A stretch of 64,000 nt of DNA from Allomuricauda sp. (lineage in GTDB: Bacteria > Bacteroidota > Bacteroidia > Flavobacteriales > Flavobacteriaceae). The stretch spans positions 186,001-250,000 of the forward strand of contig NZ_PABT01000035.1 in NCBI RefSeq assembly GCF_002699205.1. Direction: 5' to 3'. Positions 9,325 to 19,261 of the stretch are shown here, piece after piece. Below the pieces are notes generated by a model that worked only from the letters and a program-made list of their open reading frames with translations, was not told the DNA's origin and did no database searches. Each line of letters opens with the position of its first letter. The first letter of the stretch is position 1. The position numbers and the translations under genes were made by a program.

Positions 9325-11904
9325 ATGATGAAAAAGATAAATTTCCGTTTGGCCATTGTTATGGTCTTTCTATGCTTTCATAATTTTTTTGTGTTCTCCC
9401 AAAATCCCCTGCTTAAAAAATATCAACCTTTTGAGCCAACAATTCCTTCTCCCGAAGAATTTTTGGGCTATCGTATTGGAGACTTTCATACCCGCCATGA
9501 CCAAGTGGTGGCCTATTTGGCAAAACTTACCCAACTATCGGACAGAGTCAACTTAACGGAATATGGCAAGACACACGAAAACAGAAAACTCTTGATCTTG
9601 ACCATTACTTCCCCAGAAAACCATCTCAATTTATCCGAGATCAAGAAAAAACACTTGAAAGTTGTCGATCACAATACGGACATATCCGATTATGGGAACC
9701 TACCCATATTTATAAACCTGGGGTACAATGTACACGGAAATGAACCTTCGGGGACCGAGGCTGCATTGCTTACCGCCTATACCCTGGTAGCTTCCAATAA
9801 TCCAATGATTCTTGATTACCTCGATAAAGCGGTTATTTTTTTGGACCCGACCATAAACCCCGATGGAAGGGACAGACATACTAATTGGGTCAACACATTT
9901 AAGGGCAACCCTTTGGTTGCGGACAGGTTTGATATAGAGCACAATGAAGGATGGCCCCAAGGAAGGACCAACCATTATTGGTTTGACCTGAACAGGGATT
10001 TGCTCTTGGCAGTGCAACCCGAAAGCAAGGCCCGTTTAAAATGGTTTCATGAATGGTATCCCAACGTAGTAACGGATTTTCATGAAATGGGAACCAACTC
10101 CACCTTCTTTTTTGAACCTAAACCTCCTTCCGCTTCATTGAACCCTGTGACCCCTGACGAGAACTATTCGGTTTTGACCAAGACCTTTGCCAAACAATTT
10201 GCCGCTGATCTGGATAGTATCGGTTCCCTATACTTTACCAAGGAAAAATATGACGCCACTTATCCGGGATATGGATCTACTTATGGTGACCTCCAAGGCT
10301 CCTTGGCCATTCTATTTGAACAGGCCAGTTCCCGAGGACATCTTCAGGAGACACCTACCGGTAACATATCGTTTCCCTTTACTATCAAGAACCAATACGT
10401 TACGAGCATGGCCACCATCAAAGCGGCACTCAAGAACAAGGATTTGCTGTATGACTACCAAAATAGGTTCTTTAGAACATCCATTGAAAAAGCAAAAAAA
10501 AGCAATATAAAAGGATACATCTTTGGGGATTCGTATGACAAAGGCAGGACTAAAGCGTATCTGGATCTACTCTTGAAACATAAGATCAACGTGTTTGCAA
10601 CCGAGAGCGATGTGGAAACAAAAAAAGGTGTTTTTAAAAAAGGGACATCTTACATCGTGCCGACCGAACAGCCCCAGTACCTTATGGTACAAACCCTTTT
10701 TGAAACACACAAAAAATATAGGGACAGCGTATTCTATGATGCTTCTTCTTGGTCCTTGGTCAATTTCTACAACATGAAATACAGCCCTTTGTCCAAGCTT
10801 CCAAAACTAGGACAGCAAATCACAGAAGAAAACAATAGGATACAGCACCCTCCTTTAAAACAAAGTCCTTATGGGTATCTTATCCCTTGGGATGATTATT
10901 ATGCCCCTGCCCTATTGTACCAGCTCCAAAAAAAGGGCGTGGTCATAAAAGCAGCCAAAAAACCATTTAGCACCCTTATCAATGGAAAGGAAAAATCTTT
11001 TGACAGAGGCACACTACTCGTTTCACAAAATATACAAACCCTGGACACAAAGACTCTTTACAACACCCTCAACCAAGTATGTGAACAAAATCAAATACAG
11101 GCCTATCCAGTGGAAACAGGTTATAGTTCAAGCGGTATAGATTTGGGAAGTTCAAATTTCGTCGCCCTCAAAATGCCAAAAGTCATGATGTTGGTGAAAG
11201 GAGGGGTTTCCGTGTACGAGGCCGGTGAAGTATGGCACTTGTTGGAACAACGCATGCAAATGCCCATAAGCAAAGTTCCAGAAGATATTTTTTATAGGAC
11301 GGACCTACGGAAATATAACACGATTATTTTGGTTTCAGGCAGCTATAACAGCCTGAACGAAGCAAATCGAAACAAACTAAAATCTTGGATTGCGGAAGGT
11401 AACACCTTAATTACCCTGAGAACAGCAAGTTCCTGGGCCATCAGAAAAAAAATAGTAAATGAAGACTTTGTTACCCTTGAAGAACAAAAGGACAAAAACG
11501 CAAGGGTTAGACTCAATTACGGGGAAGCAAGGGAACATAAGGGCAAAGAATATATTGGAGGTGCCATTTTTGAGGTCGATCTTGATACAACCCATCCCTT
11601 GGGGTATGGTTACCATCGCCGATCATTGCCCGTTTACAAAAACAACCGTATTTGGATGGCTCCAAGCAAAAACAGATTCTCCACAGTGGCCCAATACACT
11701 GAAGACCCACATATAGACGGCTATATACAAGAACACTACATTGAAGATTATATGAAAAAATCGGCCATGCTGCTCGTTGATCGCATAGGAAAGGGAAGGG
11801 TTGTCCTGTTTGCCGACAATCCTAATTTTAGAGGAGCTTGGTACGGTACCAATAAGTTGTTCCTCAATGCCATTTTCTTCGGTTCGATAATCACGGTTCC
11901 ATAA
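9325..11904 (+). CDS. Secreted M14-family zinc carboxypeptidase-like protein
   Basis: 859-residue exported metallopeptidase, probably trimming peptides outside the inner membrane. A signal peptide covers about residues 1-26 (LAIVMVFLCFHNFFVFS). The M14 zinc site is complete: His137 and Glu140 in NVHGNEPSG, and His253 in DFHEMG. Glu332 in LFEQASSRG fits the catalytic glutamate. Other M14 signatures include DPTINPDGRDR and YWFDLNRD. After about residue 400 there is a long extension including a Rossmann-like segment (MMLVKGGVSVYEAGEVWHLL, IILVSGSYNSL) that resembles glutamine-amidotransferase-like C-termini of other large M14 proteins. It sits between the sigma factor and its anti-sigma factor and has its own copy of the shared promoter motif. 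Confidence 0.9.
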   Translation: MMKKINFRLAIVMVFLCFHNFFVFSQNPLLKKYQPFEPTIPSPEEFLGYRIGDFHTRHDQVVAYLAKLTQLSDRVNLTEYGKTHENRKLLILTITSPENHLNLSEIKKKHLKVVDHNTDISDYGNLPIFINLGYNVHGNEPSGTEAALLTAYTLVASNNPMILDYLDKAVIFLDPTINPDGRDRHTNWVNTFKGNPLVADRFDIEHNEGWPQGRTNHYWFDLNRDLLLAVQPESKARLKWFHEWYPNVVTDFHEMGTNSTFFFEPKPPSASLNPVTPDENYSVLTKTFAKQFAADLDSIGSLYFTKEKYDATYPGYGSTYGDLQGSLAILFEQASSRGHLQETPTGNISFPFTIKNQYVTSMATIKAALKNKDLLYDYQNRFFRTSIEKAKKSNIKGYIFGDSYDKGRTKAYLDLLLKHKINVFATESDVETKKGVFKKGTSYIVPTEQPQYLMVQTLFETHKKYRDSVFYDASSWSLVNFYNMKYSPLSKLPKLGQQITEENNRIQHPPLKQSPYGYLIPWDDYYAPALLYQLQKKGVVIKAAKKPFSTLINGKEKSFDRGTLLVSQNIQTLDTKTLYNTLNQVCEQNQIQAYPVETGYSSSGIDLGSSNFVALKMPKVMMLVKGGVSVYEAGEVWHLLEQRMQMPISKVPEDIFYRTDLRKYNTIILVSGSYNSLNEANRNKLKSWIAEGNTLITLRTASSWAIRKKIVNEDFVTLEEQKDKNARVRLNYGEAREHKGKEYIGGAIFEVDLDTTHPLGYGYHRRSLPVYKNNRIWMAPSKNRFSTVAQYTEDPHIDGYIQEHYIEDYMKKSAMLLVDRIGKGRVVLFADNPNFRGAWYGTNKLFLNAIFFGSIITVP

Positions 11905-11951
11905 CGGGTAGCCTCAGAAAAAGGAAAAAATTCAGTGTTTTAAGAAATTTT

Positions 11952-11973
11952 AACATTTTTTCCATAGTACAAA
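11952..11973 (+). promoter_or_regulatory. Shared bipartite motif AACATT-N9-GTACAAA upstream of fecR operon
   Basis: AACATT at 11952-11957, nine bases, GTACAAA at 11967-11973, preceded by AAATTTT, 37 bp before the fecR start. This is the third copy of the motif; it would drive the whole fecR-SusC-SusD-LamG-C10-FN3 operon. Confidence 0.6.
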
Positions 11974-12010
11974 ATGGAAAACGACGCTCTTAATTAAAAA
12001 AAAGCATCCA

Positions 12011-13231
12011 ATGCAACATTCCAATATTACCATTGACAATCTTTTGAACAACGACAGCTTTATTGCCTGGGTCGTGTCCAATGGGGAACAGCATTCGGAA
12101 TATTGGAATGGGCTCACTGAAAGTCTTCCTGAGGATACTGCCCAAACACTTGAAAAAGCGGCAAGTATCATCAAAAAGGTCAAAGCATCTTTTTCAGAAC
12201 CAAATGAAGGTCATATAACATCGGACTTTATACAGCAACAATACATTAAGTTGCTCGAATCAAGCCATACCAATATACCTTCTCCAAAAACACGGACAAT
12301 CAGGATTCAGCCCATTTTAAAATATGCGGCCATATTCATTTTATTGCTATCCGTTTCTGGCATTTATTATTTTTCCAACAAAACGAACGGCACCTTTAAA
12401 AATCACTTGGTTTCCAGTCCGTTCAACACCAATGACATTTTGATTGAGACACCTGACCATGAATTCTTTGTCATTGACGACCAAACAAAAAATAACTGGC
12501 TCGCCGACAATGGAATTTTTGTAAGTGTAGACAAGGAAAAAATAAAATTTGTGGCCAGTGATGGTGCCAAGGAGAGTTACCATGGTCCATATAAGGTTTA
12601 TACCCCCATTGGCAAGCGCTATCATGTTGTTTTGACGGATGGTACCAATATTGAGCTCAACAGCAATAGTATACTGACTTTCGACCTATCCAAACAACCG
12701 AACAATAGATCCGTAGCACTTGAGGGAGAAGCATTTTTTGATGTGGCCCATAATGAGCATGCCCCGTTTACCGTGCAATCTTCAGACCTCAAAGTCAAGG
12801 TTTTGGGAACCGAGTTCAATATTTCCAATTATCCTGAAAACGGATATACCAGTGCTACGTTGATTGACGGTTCAGTGGAAGTCAGCAGCCCCGCAAACAA
12901 ATCTATCGTCATAAAACCCGGGACCCAGGCCAAATTGTACAAAGGCCAGAATCATATTGATGTACGGGAAGTTGATGTCCAAGAAGTGGTTGCCTGGACT
13001 TCTGGAAGAATGATATTCAACGATGAAAAATTTGTGGACCTTATTCCAAGACTAAACCGTTGGTACGGTGTCAACTTTGTCCTTTCCAGCGATGAATTGA
13101 ACAATGTCCGCTTTACGGGTACCCTCAAAAAAGAAAATGACCTTACCCATTTTTTACAAATGCTAAAATATACCGAGGGAATCAACTATGAAATCTCAGA
13201 TAATGAGGTAAAACTATTTATTAACCAATAA
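12011..13231 (+). CDS. FecR-family anti-sigma factor
   Basis: 406-residue inner-membrane regulator expected to hold the ECF sigma factor (8616-9197) until the outer-membrane transporter signals. The cytoplasmic N-terminal part covers about 1-100, with one membrane helix at about 103-121 (LKYAAIFILLLSVSGIYYF). The periplasmic FecR domain follows at about 190-300 (HVVLTDGTNIELNSNSIL, LEGEAFFDVAHN, VKVLGTEFNIS), then a C-terminal DUF4974-like region from about 335 (RMIFNDEKFVDLIPRLNRWY, FTGTLKKENDLTHFLQML). It is followed 89 bp later by the STN-containing SusC, the usual order for such systems. Confidence 0.93.
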   Translation: MQHSNITIDNLLNNDSFIAWVVSNGEQHSEYWNGLTESLPEDTAQTLEKAASIIKKVKASFSEPNEGHITSDFIQQQYIKLLESSHTNIPSPKTRTIRIQPILKYAAIFILLLSVSGIYYFSNKTNGTFKNHLVSSPFNTNDILIETPDHEFFVIDDQTKNNWLADNGIFVSVDKEKIKFVASDGAKESYHGPYKVYTPIGKRYHVVLTDGTNIELNSNSILTFDLSKQPNNRSVALEGEAFFDVAHNEHAPFTVQSSDLKVKVLGTEFNISNYPENGYTSATLIDGSVEVSSPANKSIVIKPGTQAKLYKGQNHIDVREVDVQEVVAWTSGRMIFNDEKFVDLIPRLNRWYGVNFVLSSDELNNVRFTGTLKKENDLTHFLQMLKYTEGINYEISDNEVKLFINQ

Positions 13232-13320
13232 ACCAAAAAAGTAATGAAATTCTCCACAAACTAACCCTAGATACACGCGAATAATTCAACCTAACTTTTT
13301 TTTGTAAAACTAACTCAATC

Positions 13321-16300
13321 ATGTACAAATACTTTACAAAGAAGTTCCCAAAGGGAACTATCTGCACGGTATTAATGCTCTTTTTTTACCTAATGCCAAC
13401 CAATACCGTTACGGCAAGCATTATGTTTCAAGAAGAAACTTTGAGCATTGACCAAAAAATTTCCATCGAGGATCTTTTCACATTGATAACCAATAAAACA
13501 TCCTACGATTTCTTTTTCAACAGTGGGCTAAAAGATCTGGAAACCGTTATTGACCTAAAAGTTGAAAATGCCACGGTAACCGAAGTTCTGAACAAAGCCC
13601 TTAACGGACTTCCCTTGGAATACTCCATTAAAGGAACCGACATTCTCATAAGGCAACGGTCAATAGGGACAAACTCCCAAGGCAAAAAGAATGTATCGGG
13701 AAAAGTCAATGATGAGTTCGGCAATCCACTACCCTATGTAAGTGTAATCATTAGGGGAAGTAATAACGGAACCGTTACCGATTTTGATGGAAAGTTCCAC
13801 ATCGATGTAGCATCTACGGATGTTTTGGAGTTTTCCTATATGGGGTATGAGACAAAAATCGTCAATGTAGGGGACCGCACTTACTTTGAGGTAGATCTGA
13901 TTCCTGAATTCAATGTACTGGATGAAGTAATTGTGGCAGGTGTGGCCACAGGTACCGAACGAAAAAAAATGTCGATAAGTGTTGCCAAGTTGAACACCGA
14001 TGAAATAAGCAAAGTCCCCCAAGCATCAATTTCATCTTCACTCCAGGCAAAAGTTGCCGGGGTGAGCGTTACATCGTTCAGTGGCTCACCTGGATCCAGC
14101 CCCAATATTGTACTAAGGGGATCTACCAATCTCACAGGCAACAACGGCCCCATGATTCTAGTGGATGGAATTATTCTACAAGGTTCGTTGGCAGATATCA
14201 ATGTGGACGACATCGAATCCATGGAAGTAGTGAAAGGTGCTGCCGCTTCTTCATTATATGGATCAAGGGCCGCAAATGGTGTCATCGTGATAACTTCCAA
14301 AAGAGGAAAGAAAATTGCCGATGGTAAAACCTCTATTACGGTAAGGAGTGAAACAGGTTTCCAACAAGTGGCCAAATATCTCGACCTGTCCAATGCCCAC
14401 CACTATATGCTCGCCCCGGATTGGACCTCTACCGACAGTTATACAAAATACTACTTTGTGGATTACCCCAGTGATTATACCACTGGATGGGACCCCCGTA
14501 TTCAGGGCAACCGTGTTGAGAAAGAGGACCACTACCAAGACATGCCTTACAGGGTGAACAACGACCTGCAAAAACAAATGTTCAACGAAGGACAATATTC
14601 CACCAATTATATTGGCATCGGACATCGAGTAAACAACACCAACCTATATCTCTCTTATGAGAACAATCAAAACCAAGGCATTGTAATCGAGACCGGGGGA
14701 TATAAGCGAAACAGTGTGCGGGCCAATATTGACCATGCCATATCCGAAAACATCAAAATATCAGCCAGTAACAACTTCATAAAAACATCCAATGATTTTA
14801 TGGGGGGTGGGACAGCCGCTTTTTTTGAGGTATTGATGAGCGACCCCGATATTGATTTATTGGGCAACAATGTGGATGGCCAGAAATATAACTTTTACCC
14901 AAACCACTGGAATACCCAATTTGCAAATCCTTTGTACGATTTGTGGAAAAAAGAAAGCAAATCCAGAAAGACCAGGTTCTTGGGCTCTTATGAAATCGAT
15001 TGGAAGTTTACCGATTGGCTAAGTTTCACAGGGGCATATGCCATCGAATCACAAGATTACAGAAGTACGGATTATGTGCCAAAAGGGACTATAGTTGACC
15101 TTTTGCCAAACCTTACCGACCCAAATGACCCAACAAGTCTGGATTACAATGACCCCATTGACCCCCAATATTCGGATGGAGGTCTCACAAAGTACACCTC
15201 GAACATCTTTAACCAAACAGTGAGGGCAACCATCAATTTTAAGAAAACATGGGGAGAACTGGACTTTAATGGAAAATTGAGCTATTTGTACGAGAAAAAT
15301 CACTTTGAGAGTATCTCTACCGAAGGTTCTGAGTTCACCCTGCCAGACCTTCCCTCCTTAAATTATTTTACACGGGACAATATTTACGCAGACGATTACA
15401 ATACGGATATCAAGGCTGAAAACTATTTTGCCATAGCATCCTTTGTCTATAAAGACCGGTACATTGTAGATGGTCTTTATAGAAGGGATGGTTCCTCGCT
15501 CTTTGGTTCCAATGAAAGATGGCAAAACTATTTCCGCCTCTCAGGTGCCTACAGGCTTACCAAAGACCTAACAATCCCCGGAGTTCAGGAATTTAAACTA
15601 CGGGCCGCCTATGGTACCTCTGGATTACGCCCATCCTTTTCAGCCCAGTATGAAACCTTTAGTGCAAACGATGGAACTTTTTCCAAGAGTACATTGGGCA
15701 ACGCTAATTTAAAGCCGTCCCGATCCAATGAGCTGGAACTGGGAATTGAATCCTCGTTCTTAAATCGATTTAGATTTGAAGCCACATACTCCAATACCCA
15801 AGTAACAGATCAGTACTTGCTGTCACCATTGCCATCACATGCCGGTGGGTTTCCTTATCAATGGGTAAATGCCGGGGAGTTGGAGACCAATACCTTTGAG
15901 GCCACCCTCAATACCACCATCTTTTCCAACGATGACTTTTCATGGGACATCAATCTAGTATTTGACAGAACCCGTCAAAAAATCACAAAACTTGATATTC
16001 CCGAATATCGTACCGGACCAAGAAATGCTTTTAAGATTCGTGAAGGCGAAACCTATGGAAGCATGTATGGGGTGGATTTTGTAAGGAGTTTGGAGCAAAT
16101 GCAAACCCAATTGCCCGATGGGGATGACATCAGCGAATACAGTATCAACCGGGACGGACTTGTCGTGAAAACGGCCGACATTGGTACTGTTGACGAGAAA
16201 CCTTTTGTTATACTAGATGAGACAGGAGCAGAAAAAAATCTCAAAATTGGAGATATCAACCCCGATTTCAGGTTGGGACTCAACACCAATATACGTTACA

Positions 16301-16734
16301 AGGGATGGTCTCTCTATATGCTCTGGCAATGGAAACAGGGAGGTGACCTCTACAATGGAACCGCCCAATATTTGGTCAGGGACAATCGCCACGCCATGAT
16401 TGACCAATTGCATACAGCACCCGAAAACAAAAAGACAGTGGATTACTACCAAGCCCTTTACGATGCACAGGCACTAAATGGTTTTTGGGTAGAGGATGCC
16501 TCATTCGTGAAATTGAAGGAAGCCGCCATCTATTTTCAGATCAACAAAGAAGATTTGGGCAAAGCGGGAAATCTTTTCGACTATGTAAGGATTGGAGCTT
16601 TGGGAAGAAATTTGCTGACATTCACCAAATACTCCGGTTACGATCCAGAAGCTGGGTATGATGGATTCCTCTTCGATAATTTCGGATATCCAAACTTCAG
16701 AAACTACACGCTCTCCGTTGAATTCAAACTATAA
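13321..16734 (+). CDS. SusC/RagA-family TonB-dependent transducer with STN domain
   Basis: 1137-residue outer-membrane transporter that also signals to FecR. A signal peptide ends near residue 33. An STN domain spans about 40-112 (KISIEDLFTLITNKTSYDFF, TVTEVLNKALNGLPLEYSI); this is the periplasmic module that contacts FecR in characterised systems. A carboxypeptidase-regulatory-like domain covers about 122-200 (VSGKVNDEFGNPLPYVSV). The plug follows (LDEVIVAGVATGTERKK, MILVDGI, AAASSLYGSRAANGVIVIT) and the barrel ends in LSVEFKL. Only 5 bp separate it from the SusD gene. The neighbouring proteases suggest the cargo is peptide-derived; this is inference. Confidence 0.95.
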   Translation: MYKYFTKKFPKGTICTVLMLFFYLMPTNTVTASIMFQEETLSIDQKISIEDLFTLITNKTSYDFFFNSGLKDLETVIDLKVENATVTEVLNKALNGLPLEYSIKGTDILIRQRSIGTNSQGKKNVSGKVNDEFGNPLPYVSVIIRGSNNGTVTDFDGKFHIDVASTDVLEFSYMGYETKIVNVGDRTYFEVDLIPEFNVLDEVIVAGVATGTERKKMSISVAKLNTDEISKVPQASISSSLQAKVAGVSVTSFSGSPGSSPNIVLRGSTNLTGNNGPMILVDGIILQGSLADINVDDIESMEVVKGAAASSLYGSRAANGVIVITSKRGKKIADGKTSITVRSETGFQQVAKYLDLSNAHHYMLAPDWTSTDSYTKYYFVDYPSDYTTGWDPRIQGNRVEKEDHYQDMPYRVNNDLQKQMFNEGQYSTNYIGIGHRVNNTNLYLSYENNQNQGIVIETGGYKRNSVRANIDHAISENIKISASNNFIKTSNDFMGGGTAAFFEVLMSDPDIDLLGNNVDGQKYNFYPNHWNTQFANPLYDLWKKESKSRKTRFLGSYEIDWKFTDWLSFTGAYAIESQDYRSTDYVPKGTIVDLLPNLTDPNDPTSLDYNDPIDPQYSDGGLTKYTSNIFNQTVRATINFKKTWGELDFNGKLSYLYEKNHFESISTEGSEFTLPDLPSLNYFTRDNIYADDYNTDIKAENYFAIASFVYKDRYIVDGLYRRDGSSLFGSNERWQNYFRLSGAYRLTKDLTIPGVQEFKLRAAYGTSGLRPSFSAQYETFSANDGTFSKSTLGNANLKPSRSNELELGIESSFLNRFRFEATYSNTQVTDQYLLSPLPSHAGGFPYQWVNAGELETNTFEATLNTTIFSNDDFSWDINLVFDRTRQKITKLDIPEYRTGPRNAFKIREGETYGSMYGVDFVRSLEQMQTQLPDGDDISEYSINRDGLVVKTADIGTVDEKPFVILDETGAEKNLKIGDINPDFRLGLNTNIRYKGWSLYMLWQWKQGGDLYNGTAQYLVRDNRHAMIDQLHTAPENKKTVDYYQALYDAQALNGFWVEDASFVKLKEAAIYFQINKEDLGKAGNLFDYVRIGALGRNLLTFTKYSGYDPEAGYDGFLFDNFGYPNFRNYTLSVEFKL

Positions 16735-16739
16735 GCAAC

Positions 16740-18245
16740 ATGAAAAATCCAATTATTAAACACATATCCTTCCTCATTTTTTTCATGCTTCTTACTGCAT
16801 GTGAAGATTTGGAAGTGGAAAACATCAACAACCCGGACAGGGAATCCGTATTGACAGAGACCGATGGGGTAAGAGGGCTTGCCGCAGGCCTGTTCAATAC
16901 CTGGTTTATCCAAGAACAACATAATTTTGGCTCCCCTGGCCCCGCTATGTGGGTCATGGCGGATTGGGGCACGGTAAACTTTGCCAACTATGGTACCTTG
17001 GACATGAGTCAAGAACCCAGAACATTTTTGGACAATAGCAGCACCTATGCCTATCATTCGTTTATTCGAAACTACTGGCAATATATGTACAGCGTGGTGA
17101 CCACTGCCAATGATGTGGCTCTTGCTGTGGACAATGGACTCGAAATCGGTGACAAGGGCAGTGAAACCATGATGGTAAAAGGAATGGCACATTTCATGCA
17201 AGGACTGGGCAACGGTTATATCGGCTTAGTTTTCGACAAAGGTTACCCTTCCGATGAGTACACAGATTATGAGACCCAAGAGGCCTCCGACTATATGACA
17301 TCCGTTGAAATGGCCATTGGCCAATTGGAAAAGGCCATTACCATATTCGACAACAACAGTTTCATCCTGCCCGATGATTGGATCAACGGCAACTCCTTCA
17401 CCAATGAGGAGATGTCCCGATTGGCACATTCATTTATTGCCCGTCTATTGGTCTATGCTCCCCGAAACGAAGAGCAAAGCAGTGCGGTAAATTGGGAAAA
17501 AGTGTTATACCATGCCGAAAGAGGAATCCAAGAAGATTTTACCGTTCAGGGAGACGGAAACGGAGGGGACAGAAAATGGATGTCCTGGTACAAATACTAC
17601 ATGGCCCGCCCAAATTGGGGCAAGGTAGACATGAGGATTGTCCATATGATGGATGAGACCATTCCTCCAAATTGGCCCGAAGATGGGGATGTGAGCGATC
17701 TTCCCCACGAAGGAAAAATAATTTCCAATGACAAAAGGGTACTTACTGATTTTGAATACAACACATCCAACAACAGGCCTGAAAGGGGTAAATATAGATG
17801 GTCCACATACCGTTATTCGCGTTTGGATGACTATATCAACGCCAATTTTTTCGCTCCTGTGGTCATGATGCGCAAAGCAGAAATCGACCTGTTCAAAGCA
17901 GAGGCCTTACTCCGATTGGACCGCTTGCAAGAAGCGGCCAATGTGATCAACTCAGGAACCCGCACCCAGAGGGGGGGACTGCCCGAAATTCAACCCAATG
18001 AATCCGAAATACGGGAAGCCATCACTTACGAAAGAGCGATAGAATTGCCTTTGACCGGAATGGGCATCCAATATTTTGATATGCGCCGAAATGGCCAGTT
18101 ACAAGACGGATCCCTTCTACATTTCCCCATACCTGCACAACAATTGGAAATCATGCAGGAACCCTTGTACACTTTTGGGGGGATAGATCCGCAATATGGA
18201 ACCCTTAATGAAGATGTTGCCACAGATGGATGGTACAGACCTTAA
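16740..18245 (+). CDS. SusD/RagB-family outer-membrane lipoprotein
   Basis: 501-residue surface lipoprotein partner of the preceding SusC. The signal peptide ends in a lipobox (LLTAC, Cys21). SusD-type helical body: YWQYMYSVVTTANDVALAVD, MVKGMAHFMQGLGNGYIGLV and, near the C-terminus, the conserved run of KAEIDLFKAEALLRL, ITYERAIELPLTGMGIQYFD and MRRNGQ. Together these are characteristic of the RagB/SusD C-terminal part. Tightly coupled to SusC (5 bp) and followed after 27 bp by the LamG lipoprotein, consistent with one operon. Confidence 0.93.
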   Translation: MKNPIIKHISFLIFFMLLTACEDLEVENINNPDRESVLTETDGVRGLAAGLFNTWFIQEQHNFGSPGPAMWVMADWGTVNFANYGTLDMSQEPRTFLDNSSTYAYHSFIRNYWQYMYSVVTTANDVALAVDNGLEIGDKGSETMMVKGMAHFMQGLGNGYIGLVFDKGYPSDEYTDYETQEASDYMTSVEMAIGQLEKAITIFDNNSFILPDDWINGNSFTNEEMSRLAHSFIARLLVYAPRNEEQSSAVNWEKVLYHAERGIQEDFTVQGDGNGGDRKWMSWYKYYMARPNWGKVDMRIVHMMDETIPPNWPEDGDVSDLPHEGKIISNDKRVLTDFEYNTSNNRPERGKYRWSTYRYSRLDDYINANFFAPVVMMRKAEIDLFKAEALLRLDRLQEAANVINSGTRTQRGGLPEIQPNESEIREAITYERAIELPLTGMGIQYFDMRRNGQLQDGSLLHFPIPAQQLEIMQEPLYTFGGIDPQYGTLNEDVATDGWYRP

Positions 18246-18272
18246 CTAAAATAACCCAATAAAAAAACCAAA

Positions 18273-19175
18273 ATGAAAACGCTAAAATACACATTGACAT
18301 TATTTATAGTTGCCATAGCGGCACAAATGAACGTTTCATGCACAGAGGACGATGAACCAATATATCCAGGAACAATTGTTCAAATAGATACCGTTTTTGT
18401 TAAAGGAGTGAACATTACTTATCCCACATTTTCAGGTTCCAGTACCCGGGATGATAGATTTTACGCCTTTAGCGGTACTAGTTCGGACGATTTAAGCTCC
18501 ATGTCCGGTGAGGAGTGGACATACGAAACATGGATCAAGGTAGATCCAGAAGCTTCCATTGGGGACAAGGATGCCAACGCTGGAAAGGATACCAATGGCG
18601 CATGTATCATGGAACGCAGCCGAAATTTCGAATTATATCTCATCGAGGACGATAATGCCGACTTTGCCATCAAATACAATCGACTCAACAGTGATAACGA
18701 AGCTGTGGGGACCATGCAGTCCGACCAATCCAGTGTCAATTTAAAATTCAACGAATGGGCACATGTGGCCATAAGCCGTTCCGCTTCGGACAATACCGCT
18801 AAATTTTATATCAACGGGGTTTTGGTGGACTCAAGTACAGATGATCTATGGATCCAACCTGTCGACGATACTTGGCTGGACTTCAACTACATGTACCGAG
18901 GGGGAGAAATCAATTTTTTCAAAGGTTCTTTTGATAACATAAGGGTTTCGTACTCGGACCGATACCCAACGGCGTTTACCCCAAATCAATATGAGCGCTT
19001 TGCCGTGGACAGCAATACATTGCTACAAATGGACCTTGACAACAACCTTACCCCGTTTGATCCCGTCAACAATTTTGACAAAGTGGACATCAAAGGTGTG
19101 TACTCCTATTATATCCAGGTGGTCAACACGGTAACATGGACCAGTGAGGATTATGTACTGCCTACCGGTGATTAA
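18273..19175 (+). CDS. LamG-domain (concanavalin A-like) surface lipoprotein
   Basis: 300-residue lipoprotein; the signal peptide ends at Cys23 (NVSC). A single LamG/concanavalin A-like domain fills about 45-265. Recognisable strands are EEWTYETWIKVDP, FNEWAHVAISRSA, TAKFYINGVLVDSS and FFKGSFDNIRVS. LamG domains bind carbohydrate or protein ligands. The same module, with the same tail pattern (aromatic, then FxVDxxT), is built into the C10 protease encoded 86 bp downstream. It probably acts as an accessory substrate-binding protein of this SusCD system. Confidence 0.82.
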   Translation: MKTLKYTLTLFIVAIAAQMNVSCTEDDEPIYPGTIVQIDTVFVKGVNITYPTFSGSSTRDDRFYAFSGTSSDDLSSMSGEEWTYETWIKVDPEASIGDKDANAGKDTNGACIMERSRNFELYLIEDDNADFAIKYNRLNSDNEAVGTMQSDQSSVNLKFNEWAHVAISRSASDNTAKFYINGVLVDSSTDDLWIQPVDDTWLDFNYMYRGGEINFFKGSFDNIRVSYSDRYPTAFTPNQYERFAVDSNTLLQMDLDNNLTPFDPVNNFDKVDIKGVYSYYIQVVNTVTWTSEDYVLPTGD

Positions 19176-19261
19176 TTCAATTGTTCTCAAACTAGCTTGC
19201 GGTTTTGGGGCAGCATCTCTTATAGGTTGCCCCTACCCAGGCTAAATAAAACACAGGTTAC

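Noticed and set aside
19207..19233. GGGGCA/TGCCCC hairpin before the C10 protease gene
   Set aside because: Only six pairs around a 15-base loop, without a T run; too weak to call a terminator or regulatory element.
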